A DNA stretch of 64,000 nt. It comes from an uncultured Pseudomonadota bacterium. Its GTDB lineage: Bacteria > Myxococcota_A > Bradymonadia > Bradymonadales > Bradymonadaceae. Position numbers and translations under genes: made by a program. Shown piece by piece: positions 17,094 to 26,742 of this stretch (its first letter is position 1; each line of letters opens with the position of its first letter). The notes below the pieces were generated by a model. That model was not told the origin of the DNA and ran no database searches. It worked only from the letters and a program-made list of their open reading frames with translations. The stretch is from positions 1,302,001-1,366,000 of the forward strand of contig CAJXPB010000001.1 in assembly GCA_913057905.1 (NCBI GenBank), read 5' to 3'.

Positions 17094-18695
17094 TCACTCC
17101 GAGGTGGCGGTCGGCGGGCCGGAGTCGACCCAGGGCCACATCGTTCGGTCGACGTCACAGGCCCACGCGAGGCCCGAGTCACAGGCCCGGCCTACGAGGC
17201 GGTTGGACCATTCTGTGCTGCCGGACCGCCACGCCAACAGACCACGCCACATATCGAAGGCAGCCGACGCCCATGCGATACGCTCCTGCTCGATTACCTC
17301 GGAGCCCGCGCATTCGGTCATGCGGCGCTCGAACTGCCCGCTCACGGCGGTTACTGCGTTGGCCATGCGCACGAAATCCCCGGAGCTGTCCAGGGTCGTA
17401 GACATGGTGGGCCGAACGACATCCGCTCCCCGGGTCAGACAATTACGGTCGGGTTGTTTCAGCGTGAGGGCTTCGCCGGGCAATTCGATGGGCGCCACCG
17501 CCTCTTCAGAGTTCCCTCCCAACTCCAGCCGAAGGCCGGCCCAGGTTTCACCGCCCGCCGAGACGCGTCGTACCGTCGCCTGACCGGCTACATCATCGAC
17601 ACGGCCGGCGACATCCTCGACCATTCCTTGGACCGGTCCGGACGTCATCTCGCGGAGGACCCCGACGAGCGAGTTCAGTTCATCGGTTGGGAACGACGGC
17701 GTCACGCCCTCGTCCACAGCAGTTCGCCCCGCCCGCGTACGCGTTGCCGCCATGTCGACCCGAATTCCAGTGGCCTCGGTCCCACCGTCGACCAGTATGG
17801 CGAGGTCTTCGAAATCAGCCGGCCTCTGCCGCTGCGAATCGGTGTTGAAGTCACCCGGATTCGCCTTCAGTGCAAGCGACCAGCCCTGACTCTGCGATGA
17901 ACTCCGAACCGATCGAAACCAGACGACACTCTTGATGTATCGTTCTATCTGATGGAACTGCAGGAGCCCTCCGTAGACCGCCACGGCTCCATCGTGCGTC
18001 ATGAAGGCCTGTTTGGCCGGCGTCTCGCGCACCCCTCGGGCGTCCGGGTCATAACGAGCCCGGTCGTCCAGCGCTTTGCTCCAGCCAAGCTCCATCCACT
18101 CGCCGATCACAAACTCAGCGCGCACGTACGATTCATGCGACACGAGTCGGAACCGCTCAGGTGCTCCCAGATGCTGGCGAAGACTTTCGGCCAGCGCCTC
18201 GACTCGCCCACGCTGGGCCGGCACCAAAAGCCGCCCCCAAAGCGGCGCGGGGGAACCGAGGGCCGGACAGGGTAACCCGGCATCGATGCACGTCATCCAT
18301 GGAGTATGGGCCGGTGATTCGACCATCAGGTAGGCGGCACGGTCGGGGTCGAGTGCCTCGAGTTGAATCTCGCGACCGACGTGCGACGCGACCCATCCGG
18401 ATGCCGTGTCGGAGACCGAGCCGCCGATCAATTCCAACCGATTCCGCATGGTCGACCAGGCCGAGGGCCGAACCTTGAGCACGAGGCTTTCGGTGTCGTC
18501 CAACACGTAGTCTTGCATCGGCCAGGCATCGTAGACCTTCTGATTACCCTCCTGGTCGGTTTCGCCCGAGGCGTTGCGGACCGCATCGCCTTTACCGTCC
18601 GGCGAAGATGAGAATTCCTGCATGGCCGTACACCCGACCAAAGACGCGAATAGGATGCTCGCGCTCAACGCAAAGACCCACCGAGAGTGTCGCAT
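17094..18695 (-). CDS. Lipoprotein of unknown function
   Basis: A 533-residue lipoprotein with lipobox SLVGC and predicted lipidated Cys22. The start at 18695 was chosen because the signal peptide (MRHSRWVFALSAS) begins there. The body is a mixed alpha/beta region of about 500 residues with several Cys (for example CIDAGLPCP, CLTRGADVV, CAGSEV) that could form disulfides. The C-terminal CDSGLAWACDVDR stretch is Cys/Trp-rich. No family recognised. Confidence 0.6.
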   Translation of the reverse strand: MRHSRWVFALSASILFASLVGCTAMQEFSSSPDGKGDAVRNASGETDQEGNQKVYDAWPMQDYVLDDTESLVLKVRPSAWSTMRNRLELIGGSVSDTASGWVASHVGREIQLEALDPDRAAYLMVESPAHTPWMTCIDAGLPCPALGSPAPLWGRLLVPAQRGRVEALAESLRQHLGAPERFRLVSHESYVRAEFVIGEWMELGWSKALDDRARYDPDARGVRETPAKQAFMTHDGAVAVYGGLLQFHQIERYIKSVVWFRSVRSSSQSQGWSLALKANPGDFNTDSQRQRPADFEDLAILVDGGTEATGIRVDMAATRTRAGRTAVDEGVTPSFPTDELNSLVGVLREMTSGPVQGMVEDVAGRVDDVAGQATVRRVSAGGETWAGLRLELGGNSEEAVAPIELPGEALTLKQPDRNCLTRGADVVRPTMSTTLDSSGDFVRMANAVTAVSGQFERRMTECAGSEVIEQERIAWASAAFDMWRGLLAWRSGSTEWSNRLVGRACDSGLAWACDVDRTMWPWVDSGPPTATSE

Positions 18696-18839
18696 GATGA
18701 TCCCGTCCAGGTGACGCCGGGACCCGCCATGGCGAGCGTTTCGCACAAAACTCGCGCGGGTCCGGGGCTGAGTTTATTACATCCGTGTCCTTCAAACTTC
18801 GACACAGAATGCCCCCGGACAAACCAAACGGAGGTCCCG

Positions 18840-20582
18840 TCAATCGCGGCGCAGCAGCCGCAGGATCGGGCTGAGACGGATCTTGCCACCGCTGGTTCCC
18901 CCGAGCAGGTGCCAGCCGAGCGCCCACCAGAAGAAGGTCACAGCCAGCAGTACCATGGCGATCCCGATCAGAGTCATGCCCGAGATCCCGAAGATCTGAA
19001 GCTCGTACTGTCGGAGAATCAGCGTGGCACTGATGGCCATTCCCGAGGCGATCACCCCCAAAAACAGACGGGTGCCGAGGATGTTCAGAGAGTCACCCAG
19101 TTCATCGAGCGACTCGTTCCGGACGGTGATCTCAAGATTACCCCCCTCCAGGTCCATCAACACTTGATCGAGCTGCTGGGGGACCTGTTGAACAAACCCC
19201 GAAAATCCCATTGCCGAGTTCATGATGCCCTTGACGACGTTCTTGGCCGAGAACCGGTGCATGGCGAGTTCTCGGGCGTAGGGCATCCCCGTCTCCATGA
19301 TGTCGAGGTCCGGTTTCAGCCGGCGCATGATCCCCTCGATGGTCATGGCGGCCTTGGTCAGCCGAGCGTAGTTGGCGTTCAGACGAATCCGGTGGCGCTG
19401 AGCGGTGTCCATCGCCTGCTGCACGAATTCCGAGACGTTGACCTCTCCGAGGTTCGAGAAGAGATACTCGTCGCGCAGCTCGGTGATGTCGGCCTTGAAC
19501 TGACGCAGGTTCACCCGGCCGACTGGATACCCCATCCGCAACAGCGTCCGGGCGATCCCGTCTTCGTCGCCGGTCAGGATCGTCAAGACGAGGTCGATCA
19601 GATCGTCTTGTTGGCTGGGCGAGAGACTGCCCACGAGACCAAAATCGATGAAGACCAGCGTGTCGTCATCCTCGACGATCATGTTGCCCGGATGGGGGTC
19701 CCCGTGAAAGAACCCATCGTACAGAACCATCTCGACCATCGCATCGAGCAGCGTCTCGAGCACCCGCTCGGCTCTGGGTGTTCCCCCCTCGACCTTGCCC
19801 AGCTTCGTCCCCTGCACAAACTCCATGGTGAGGATCTCTCGGCAGGTCAGATCCTGATAGACCTCGGGGACCCGTACACGGGGCTCGTCGGCGAAGTTCT
19901 CCCCGAACGCTCGCATGTTTCTGGCCTCACGCTCGAAGTTCAGCTCCGAGAGAATCGCCGTCTCGAATTCCTCGACGATCGCCGTGGGCGTATACAGTTC
20001 CAGCTCCTCGATCGTCGCTTCGAGAAACCGTGCCAAGTAATAGAGGATGTCCAGATCGGACTGAATTTTCTCGAGGATCCCCGGTCGCTGGACCTTGATC
20101 ACGCACACTCTGCCATCATGGGTCCGGGCCCGATGGACTTGCCCGATGCTCGCCGCCGCCAGCGGCTTCTCCTGCACCGAACTGAAGAGGGTGTCGATAT
20201 CGTCGCCCAGCTTGTCCTCGATCTGATCGACGATCTCGTCGAATGCCAGCGGCGGGACCTGGTCCTGCAGCTTCTGGAGTTCATCGATGAACTCCGGCGG
20301 CATGATATCGGGACGCGTCGAGAGGACCTGTCCCAGTTTGACAAAGGTCGGTCCCAGATCCTCCAGGACGTTGCGAAACCGGACGGCGACCTCGGAGCGA
20401 TCCTCTTCGGGGACCAGATCTCCGCCCGTCTCGAATTCGAGAAGCCCCTCGTCGTCGTCCTCGACGAATCGACCCAGCCCGGCGCTGCGGGCGAAGGCCT
20501 GAAAGCCGTGGCTGGTCAGAACCCCCGCGATCTCGCGGGCTCGCTGAATGTCATTGATTGCTGCCTTGACCGGTGAAACCAT
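18840..20582 (-). CDS. ABC1/UbiB-family kinase-like protein
   Basis: A 580-residue ABC1 (AarF/UbiB/ADCK) protein. The KxGQ signature appears as FVKLGQVLSTRPD, followed by the Ala-rich loop AAASIGQVHRA, catalytic Lys in VIKVQRPG, catalytic loop HGDPHPGNM and metal-binding FIDFGLVG. Two C-terminal hydrophobic helices (about residues 505-560) anchor it in the membrane, as in UbiB. These proteins support quinone or isoprenoid lipid metabolism, probably through atypical ATPase activity. There are no ubiquinone genes nearby, so its pathway is not shown here. Confidence 0.9.
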   Translation of the reverse strand: MVSPVKAAINDIQRAREIAGVLTSHGFQAFARSAGLGRFVEDDDEGLLEFETGGDLVPEEDRSEVAVRFRNVLEDLGPTFVKLGQVLSTRPDIMPPEFIDELQKLQDQVPPLAFDEIVDQIEDKLGDDIDTLFSSVQEKPLAAASIGQVHRARTHDGRVCVIKVQRPGILEKIQSDLDILYYLARFLEATIEELELYTPTAIVEEFETAILSELNFEREARNMRAFGENFADEPRVRVPEVYQDLTCREILTMEFVQGTKLGKVEGGTPRAERVLETLLDAMVEMVLYDGFFHGDPHPGNMIVEDDDTLVFIDFGLVGSLSPSQQDDLIDLVLTILTGDEDGIARTLLRMGYPVGRVNLRQFKADITELRDEYLFSNLGEVNVSEFVQQAMDTAQRHRIRLNANYARLTKAAMTIEGIMRRLKPDLDIMETGMPYARELAMHRFSAKNVVKGIMNSAMGFSGFVQQVPQQLDQVLMDLEGGNLEITVRNESLDELGDSLNILGTRLFLGVIASGMAISATLILRQYELQIFGISGMTLIGIAMVLLAVTFFWWALGWHLLGGTSGGKIRLSPILRLLRRD

Positions 20583-20685
20583 GGGGTCAGCACCCTGATG
20601 CCGTCGTATCTGCAGGAAGGCTCACTGTCGGAGGGGACATCGTAAGGGCTGGCCGCCACCGGGCAAGGAATGCGGATCGGGCCGC

Positions 20686-22551
20686 CTAGTCGACCCGGGC
20701 CTTTTTCGGATAGTTCTGGCGGACTTCATCGACCAGGTAAAACCTCTGGTCGGTCCGGTTCCAGGCACCGATGTGCCAGACCGCCCCCATTCCGCCGTCG
20801 AGTACGCGGGAGACCGGGGTCTCCGAGATCAATTCACCGTCGGCCCAGAGCCGAAAGGTCGCGCCGGCAGCGTCGAACCCATATGGATGCCAGACCCGAG
20901 CGACAAACACCATCGCCGCCTGCACGTTCTCATAAGAGACGACTTCGGGACCGACGCCCGAGACGCTCGTCGACTTGAGTTCTCCGTACCGACAATCCCA
21001 CTGCCGGTCCGGGTTCCAACCTCGAGCGGCACAATCGACGGGGTCATGCCAACCGCTCAACTGGCTCGGGGGGAGGTAGCTGAGTGCATGGAGGTTGAGA
21101 TCGACCCCGCGGCCGTACCCACGGTCGCCGGGAATCGAGTCGCCGGCGGTCTCCCAGGTGAGTTCGGCGTGGAGTTCGGCCTCCGGGGCGACCTCGATCT
21201 TTATTTCACGCTCGGAACATCCCTTCGCCCCGTAGTCATTGTAGGGCCAGACGACAATTCGATAGGTCCCCACGATATCGGGCACGATGTTCCAGTGATC
21301 CTCCGCCTGTTTTGATGAAATCCGCGCGGCACTTCCTCGCGGCGCCTCGACCAACTGCACGCGCACGTCATTGTGTGTCTCGACATGCATGTCGACGGTC
21401 TGGAACGGCTCGACCGTACCCTCCAACCGCTCCGCCCAATCGGACGCCCCCGGCTCCGATCCCGAGGCGTCGGAATCCGGGGCCCGGCGGAGATGAACCG
21501 TCGGCTGCCCGAACCCGGAATCACAATTCAGCTCATCGGCCTGCACTTCCAGACGCGTCGTCGGATCTTCGATCTCCCGACCGTCGGCTCGTTCGACGAC
21601 CCGAAAGGTCAGTGGCACTTCCCGGTAGCCGGTCTCGACCTTGGATACGTCCAGGGCGAGCTTCTGCAATTCGCCAGCCGGCACGTTCACGGCGTCGTAT
21701 CCTCGAATCGCCCCCTCATCCCCCGGGGTTTGGTCGACCCAGCTCAGGTCCAACCCGTCGTGGTCCTTCAAGGACGGAAGACGGATCTGGCGGTCGACAT
21801 TTCCACAGTTTCGGATCGGTATTTCCACACGTGTCGGTGCATCTGCGTCGACCTCCAACGTCCCCGCGTCGACCGTCGGAGGACTCGTCAGGCAGGAGAC
21901 GTCGGGCTGCAGTTCAATGTCGAACTCCTGGGTCCACCCGGAATGGACCTTCAGACGGAAACCGGCGTCGACCTTCAGATGGAACGTCGCCGGTTCAAGC
22001 GAAAACCCAAAGCGCGGCGAATGGGTAAAATCGAACTGGAGCGATTCCCTAGGGCCGACGACGGTGCCGGCCAGCGAGTCCCCGTCAGCGACCGACCACG
22101 GCTCGTACCGATGGGCGGCGTGGGCGCCCTGGATACGAGCGGCCTCCACCGTGATCGGAGAGACGCTACAGTTTTCCAGGGTCAACGCCTCCGACACCTC
22201 GGGCAGATCGTCCGACGAATTGATCCGAAGTGCGAGATTTCCCCGGGGTCCCGAGGACATGTCGGCCCCGGAAAGGCTGAAGGGCAGGTCGCTTTCACAC
22301 TCGTTTTGGATCGGCTGACACGCGCCGTTCGAGCATCTCTCGTTGGTTCCGCATTCGGTGACCTCGTAGCCGCTCCCCTGCTCATTGCACCGCTCCAACC
22401 CCTCGGAGACGCACCGATTTGGCTGGCCGGGATCACAGACCGTACCGACCTGCGGCCCATTCGGCAGCGGGGGCAGGTTGCATCCGCAGATGCCCCATGC
22501 GCTCACAAGGACCACGCTCGCCCCGAGCAGTATGTGGCGAAGATCGGACAC
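20686..22551 (-). CDS. Lipoprotein with immunoglobulin-like (ASPM/HYDIN-type) repeats, unknown function
   Basis: A 621-residue lipoprotein starting at a GTG preceded by AGGAG six bases upstream. This start gives a clean signal peptide with lipobox ICGC and lipidated Cys24. A Cys-rich segment (about 35-85; CDPGQPNRC, CNEQGSGYEVTECG, CSNGACQ) follows. Then come repeated beta-sandwich units with the rhythm 'NCSVSPITVEAARI...' and 'NCGNVDRQIRLPSL', reminiscent of the Ig-like repeats common in delta-proteobacterial surface lipoproteins. The C-terminal half contains a Trp/Tyr-rich region. No enzymatic motif. Confidence 0.6.
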   Translation of the reverse strand: MSDLRHILLGASVVLVSAWGICGCNLPPLPNGPQVGTVCDPGQPNRCVSEGLERCNEQGSGYEVTECGTNERCSNGACQPIQNECESDLPFSLSGADMSSGPRGNLALRINSSDDLPEVSEALTLENCSVSPITVEAARIQGAHAAHRYEPWSVADGDSLAGTVVGPRESLQFDFTHSPRFGFSLEPATFHLKVDAGFRLKVHSGWTQEFDIELQPDVSCLTSPPTVDAGTLEVDADAPTRVEIPIRNCGNVDRQIRLPSLKDHDGLDLSWVDQTPGDEGAIRGYDAVNVPAGELQKLALDVSKVETGYREVPLTFRVVERADGREIEDPTTRLEVQADELNCDSGFGQPTVHLRRAPDSDASGSEPGASDWAERLEGTVEPFQTVDMHVETHNDVRVQLVEAPRGSAARISSKQAEDHWNIVPDIVGTYRIVVWPYNDYGAKGCSEREIKIEVAPEAELHAELTWETAGDSIPGDRGYGRGVDLNLHALSYLPPSQLSGWHDPVDCAARGWNPDRQWDCRYGELKSTSVSGVGPEVVSYENVQAAMVFVARVWHPYGFDAAGATFRLWADGELISETPVSRVLDGGMGAVWHIGAWNRTDQRFYLVDEVRQNYPKKARVD

Positions 22552-22649
22552 GTTGACTCCTGGCTCGAAAGAGCCGTTCGACATCCTGTTAGTCTAGACG
22601 TTTGGCGCCCCGTCGTCCATTCCCGGCCGGACCGAGCAGGGCGATACCG

Positions 22650-25559
22650 TCAGAAGCGGGCGTTGATACCCAGGGTCGGGATGATGGGGAGTCCTCGCAG
22701 CGGTGCCGATTCGGTAAAGTCGTAGTTGTACTGACGCCCCTCGGGATTCGTCGCGTTGTAGACGTTTATGATGTCCAGGTAGATGCCCAGCTTCCATTTG
22801 TTGAAGACGAAGGTCTTGTCGATGCGGAGATCGAGTTGATGAAAGGGGCTTTCGCGCACCGAATTTGTGGCTCCATTGACGGGCAGATAATCATTGCTGT
22901 CGGCATCGTAGACGCTGTCGACGACGGGCGTGCGAGGGTTGCCGCTGACCACGCGAAACCGCGCCGATATATCGATATTCCAGGGGAGATTGTATCCGGC
23001 GACCAGTGTGAGGTTGTGGCGTTGATCGAATTCGAAGGGCTCCCATTCCGACTGCCCTTCGTTGCGTCGCTGCGACCAGCTCAAGGTGTAGGCGAGCCAG
23101 CCGAAGAACTTGTTTGCCGGCGCATGACGAATCAACAGCTCCCATCCCCAGGCACGCCCCTCCCCTCGGTTGTCAAAGACCAGCGGCGCGGCCTCACCGC
23201 TCGACTCGTCGACCGTCACGCGGTCGGTATTTCGGACCAAGTCGTCCAATGACTGAAAAAACAGCGTCGTGTCGATCGTCAGATAATCCAGCGGCTCGAT
23301 CTCGACGCCCGCCGAGTACTGAGTCGCCTCCTCGTAGGTCAGATCCGGGTTGCCAAAGGTGTCGTCGGTTGCCCCGGGGTTTGGAGGCTGGTTGAAGAGG
23401 CCGACCCCTCCCTTGACGGTGACCATGTCACTGATGGCGTACCGAGCATTGAGCCGAGGACTGGCGGCGAACTCGTCGACATTGTTGTAATAGTCGACCC
23501 GGGCGCCGGGAATGATCTTGAGCCCGTCGACGGGCATCAGCTCGAGTTCCGCGTACACGGCGGGGTAGTAGACCGTCGAATCCTGGCCGCGAGCGACGGC
23601 CCCGGACTCGCCGACATTCGGCCCGGGGCTTCCACCCGCCCCCTCGCTTGAGCGCGGGAACTGGGCCGAAAAATCAGCCCACCCGGCCTGAATATCGAGT
23701 CCCGCGTTGAAATTCGCCTTTTCGGAGAAGTCCCAGCGAAAGTCGTTGCGAAACTGGAACTGGTTGAACTGGAGCTGAAAGAAAAGGTTGGAGGCGGCCC
23801 GAAACCCGAAGTCATTGACGCCGAATGACGCCATAAAATCATTCTCGACCTCGCCGGAATCTGGCCGCCACTCCCACTGGAACTGACCGCGGTAAAAGGA
23901 GTTGTTCAGGTTTAATGACGTCGACTGCACCTGTGCATTCCCCTGTGGTTCGTCCTCGTCAAACAGAACTTCGAATCGGTCGTCCGATCCGTAGACGAAC
24001 CATTTGAGCGTGTGGTTGTCGTTGGGGTCCCAGTTCAGCCAGGCTTGGAAGTCGTAGTAACGAGGCGCAACGCCCAGATCGACGGAATCCTCGGGCAGCA
24101 CGGCCGGCAAAATGGCGTCGATGTAGCTACGGCGCGCCGAGGCCGCAAACGAGACCTCGTCGGAGATGGGTCCTTCGACCTGAGCCGTCACATCGAGGGC
24201 GTCGATCTCGGCGAAGCCGTGGAACCGGTCGGTCTTCGGCTCGCGGGTCTGCAGGTTGACGATGCCCGCAAGCGCGCGCCCGTACCGGGCCCGGTAGTTG
24301 CCCGGGTAGAAATCGACCGCCTTGATCATCTCCGAGCTGATGACGGCCGGACCGCCCAGAAAGTGATAGATCAGCGGGATTTCATCGCCCTCCAGGAACG
24401 TGGCCGTCGAATTCGGCGTCGACCCCCGGGCGATGATCTGCCCACCCCCGAAGGCCGGGCGTGCCACACCGGGCAAATTCTGAACGGCCCGGACCGCATC
24501 GTTGGCCGTCCCCGGAATTCGCCGTATCTCCTCGAGCTGAATCGTCTTTCTGCTGATCGACTCCTGCTCGCGCTTTGCCGTCGTCGAGACCGAGAAATCG
24601 TCGTAGTATTCGGCTCGGATGTAATAGGTGACCTGCGTAGTTTCGTCGTCGCGAACCGTCTCTTCGAACTTCTCCGGTCGGTATCCCTGAGCACGCACAT
24701 CGACGGTCCAGTCCCCGGATTCGAGCCCTCGAACGGCGAATCGGCCGCCCTCTTTGGTGTAGAGCCGCCGTTCGACCTCCCCGCTCTCCGGGTCGCGGAT
24801 CACGACCTCGGCGCCGGCGATCGGATCGCGGGTGCCCGCTTCCTTGACCACCCCGCTCAGTCGTACGGGCTTGGCTTCGACCGAGAACTGAATGTCGACG
24901 GTCTCACCGGAGGAGAGTTCAATGCGCGACTCGCTGGGCCGGAATGACGGTGGCTCGACCGCGACGCGATAGGGACCCGCGGGCAATTCCTCGAACACAA
25001 AGCGACCCTCTGAATCCGTGGTCGCCCGAGCCTCAGACGACGTCACGGAGTCGTCGCCCAGGTACTCCACCTCGACGACGACCCCTTCCAGTCCGCGTCC
25101 ATTGTCGGCTGTCAGCACGCGCCCACGAAGAGTCGCGGGGCGTTTCGGCAGACTGAATCTCACTTTGAAGTTCAGAACCACCGCAGCGGGTTTACCGTCG
25201 ATTTCGGCGGGCTTGAACTTGAACTGTTTCACCGCCTCGACCGCCGACTCGTCGAGCCCGTAGCCGAGCCCTTCGACGACTTCGACCCGATCGACATTCC
25301 CCTTTTTGGTGATCCGGATCTTGAGCTGGACCGCGCCCTCGACGCCTTCCTCGAGAGCCCGGTCCGTGTACGTCGCCTTGACCTCTTCGACGAGTTTCGG
25401 CGGTTCGGTCAGCTCCCGCGCCTTTTGTCGATCGTCGGTCTGGCTGGCTCCCGTGTTTCCCTGGGCAGCACCGGCCGCGGGAAATACACCGCACACCACG
25501 ACCACAAGGACACCCAGAAGTCGGCCTACCCACTGTGCATGTTGTCTCGCCGATTGCAC
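22650..25559 (-). CDS. TonB-dependent receptor with N-terminal TonB C-terminal domain and carboxypeptidase-like repeats
   Basis: A 969-residue outer-membrane receptor. Signal peptide about 1-32. At 50-135 is a TonB C-terminal-type domain (EGAVQLKIRITKKGNVDRVEVVEG, then AVKQFKFKPAEIDGKPAAV). Two carboxypeptidase regulatory-like beta-sandwiches follow (about 140-225 and 228-315), then the plug domain (about 325-440, with ARGSTPNSTATFLEGDEIP), then a 22-strand-type barrel to the C-terminal NARF. A receptor normally takes energy from a separate TonB; here the energy-transducer domain is fused to it. It starts four bases after the stop of the lipoprotein gene 25563-26693, so they are probably one operon. 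Confidence 0.85.
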   Translation of the reverse strand: MQSARQHAQWVGRLLGVLVVVVCGVFPAAGAAQGNTGASQTDDRQKARELTEPPKLVEEVKATYTDRALEEGVEGAVQLKIRITKKGNVDRVEVVEGLGYGLDESAVEAVKQFKFKPAEIDGKPAAVVLNFKVRFSLPKRPATLRGRVLTADNGRGLEGVVVEVEYLGDDSVTSSEARATTDSEGRFVFEELPAGPYRVAVEPPSFRPSESRIELSSGETVDIQFSVEAKPVRLSGVVKEAGTRDPIAGAEVVIRDPESGEVERRLYTKEGGRFAVRGLESGDWTVDVRAQGYRPEKFEETVRDDETTQVTYYIRAEYYDDFSVSTTAKREQESISRKTIQLEEIRRIPGTANDAVRAVQNLPGVARPAFGGGQIIARGSTPNSTATFLEGDEIPLIYHFLGGPAVISSEMIKAVDFYPGNYRARYGRALAGIVNLQTREPKTDRFHGFAEIDALDVTAQVEGPISDEVSFAASARRSYIDAILPAVLPEDSVDLGVAPRYYDFQAWLNWDPNDNHTLKWFVYGSDDRFEVLFDEDEPQGNAQVQSTSLNLNNSFYRGQFQWEWRPDSGEVENDFMASFGVNDFGFRAASNLFFQLQFNQFQFRNDFRWDFSEKANFNAGLDIQAGWADFSAQFPRSSEGAGGSPGPNVGESGAVARGQDSTVYYPAVYAELELMPVDGLKIIPGARVDYYNNVDEFAASPRLNARYAISDMVTVKGGVGLFNQPPNPGATDDTFGNPDLTYEEATQYSAGVEIEPLDYLTIDTTLFFQSLDDLVRNTDRVTVDESSGEAAPLVFDNRGEGRAWGWELLIRHAPANKFFGWLAYTLSWSQRRNEGQSEWEPFEFDQRHNLTLVAGYNLPWNIDISARFRVVSGNPRTPVVDSVYDADSNDYLPVNGATNSVRESPFHQLDLRIDKTFVFNKWKLGIYLDIINVYNATNPEGRQYNYDFTESAPLRGLPIIPTLGINARF

Positions 25560-25562
25560 GAT

Positions 25563-26693
25563 TCAGTCCCCCGTCTGCTGATCGAGTATGCGCACTTCTC
25601 GTTCGACCCAGTCGAGTCCCAGACGTCCATCCCGCACCAACGCCCAGATGGGCCGATCACATCGCCGGGAGACCTCCTCGGACTCCCCCTGCTCGGGTGG
25701 TGGGCAGGGGGATCCGACGGGTCGACTGACATTCCACGTATTTCCGCCGGCGACATCCAGAGTGTTCAGATCTTCGCGAAAGATGGAATTGGCTCGGTCG
25801 ATGTCTCCGGCGACCACATACCAGCTAAAGGTGAGGATTTCGCGTTCCGGCGGAAGAGTCTCCCGGTCGGAGCCGGCCGGCGCCGGCGGACGCCAAGTCT
25901 CGACGGAGTCCGGATTGACTTCAGCGAGCATCTCGAAGGGAATGCCGGGAATGACCGGGGTCGGCTCGTCGACGGGCATCGTGTACCACTGGTCCTCCCT
26001 GGGGGTCTCACGGGAGTCGACCCAATCGAGTCGATCGACGACCTTGGGAATGTCACCGGGTCTCTTGACGCGAATCGACAGGTTCGTCAGCCGCGGATTC
26101 TCATTGACCTGGTCGGAGCCGGTAAACAGGGTTAACTCCTTGCTGACGACACGGTCGCCGTAGGTGTCGGTCTGAACTTCGAGTCGCACCGTCACATCAA
26201 AACCCCGGTCGCAGTTGACCGTCGGAAGGAGCGACGCGATCGGTGAACCCTGGCCCGCCTCAGCCACCGCCTGCTGGATCGCCCGGCAGAGGCCAAGGAT
26301 TTGCTCCTGGGTGCCGGGGTATTCGAGACCCGCCGTCGGACCACTCCCGAGATCGAATTGCTCGGGATCGAGGCTGGGAGCTGGTTCACCGTCGGCCTCC
26401 TCCAGTGCACGCTGAAGCGCATCGAAGGGACACTCGAATTTATTCGAGGCCGACGTCCGCAGCGGGCACCAACTCCATGAATAGGTCGCGTCGACACCAT
26501 CGGGCGCGTGGTCCAACACCGAAAGCGTCGCCGTTTCGTCCTCCTTGAGCGTCACTGGATTGGCCTTGACCGCCAAGATCCGATACTTGTCGACGCGCCA
26601 GGCCGGCGTAAAATCGGGCCCGCATGCCGCGACCACGATCAACGCTCCCACGACTACGACCGCCCCTGCGATAGAATATTTCTCATCGATCAT
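25563..26693 (-). CDS. Lipoprotein encoded just upstream of the TonB-dependent receptor
   Basis: A 376-residue lipoprotein with lipobox VVAAC and predicted Cys24. It reads like an extracytoplasmic Ig-like or binding protein: ETATLSVLDHAPDGVDATYSWSWCPL is a PKD/Ig-like beta-sandwich opening, and TFSWYVVAGDI recurs later. Stop and receptor start are separated by three bases, which suggests co-expression. It could be the surface substrate-binding partner of the receptor; this is inference from context. Confidence 0.65.
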   Translation of the reverse strand: MIDEKYSIAGAVVVVGALIVVAACGPDFTPAWRVDKYRILAVKANPVTLKEDETATLSVLDHAPDGVDATYSWSWCPLRTSASNKFECPFDALQRALEEADGEPAPSLDPEQFDLGSGPTAGLEYPGTQEQILGLCRAIQQAVAEAGQGSPIASLLPTVNCDRGFDVTVRLEVQTDTYGDRVVSKELTLFTGSDQVNENPRLTNLSIRVKRPGDIPKVVDRLDWVDSRETPREDQWYTMPVDEPTPVIPGIPFEMLAEVNPDSVETWRPPAPAGSDRETLPPEREILTFSWYVVAGDIDRANSIFREDLNTLDVAGGNTWNVSRPVGSPCPPPEQGESEEVSRRCDRPIWALVRDGRLGLDWVEREVRILDQQTGD

Positions 26694-26742
26694 CGTGTTG
26701 TTATGGTGCGGTCATCGAAGTAGCTGGTAGACGAGCGAGCCT

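Noticed and set aside
18687..20576. Long plus-strand frame opposite the ABC1 kinase gene
   Set aside because: The minus strand encodes all ABC1 motifs in one frame; the opposite frame is a codon-bias shadow.
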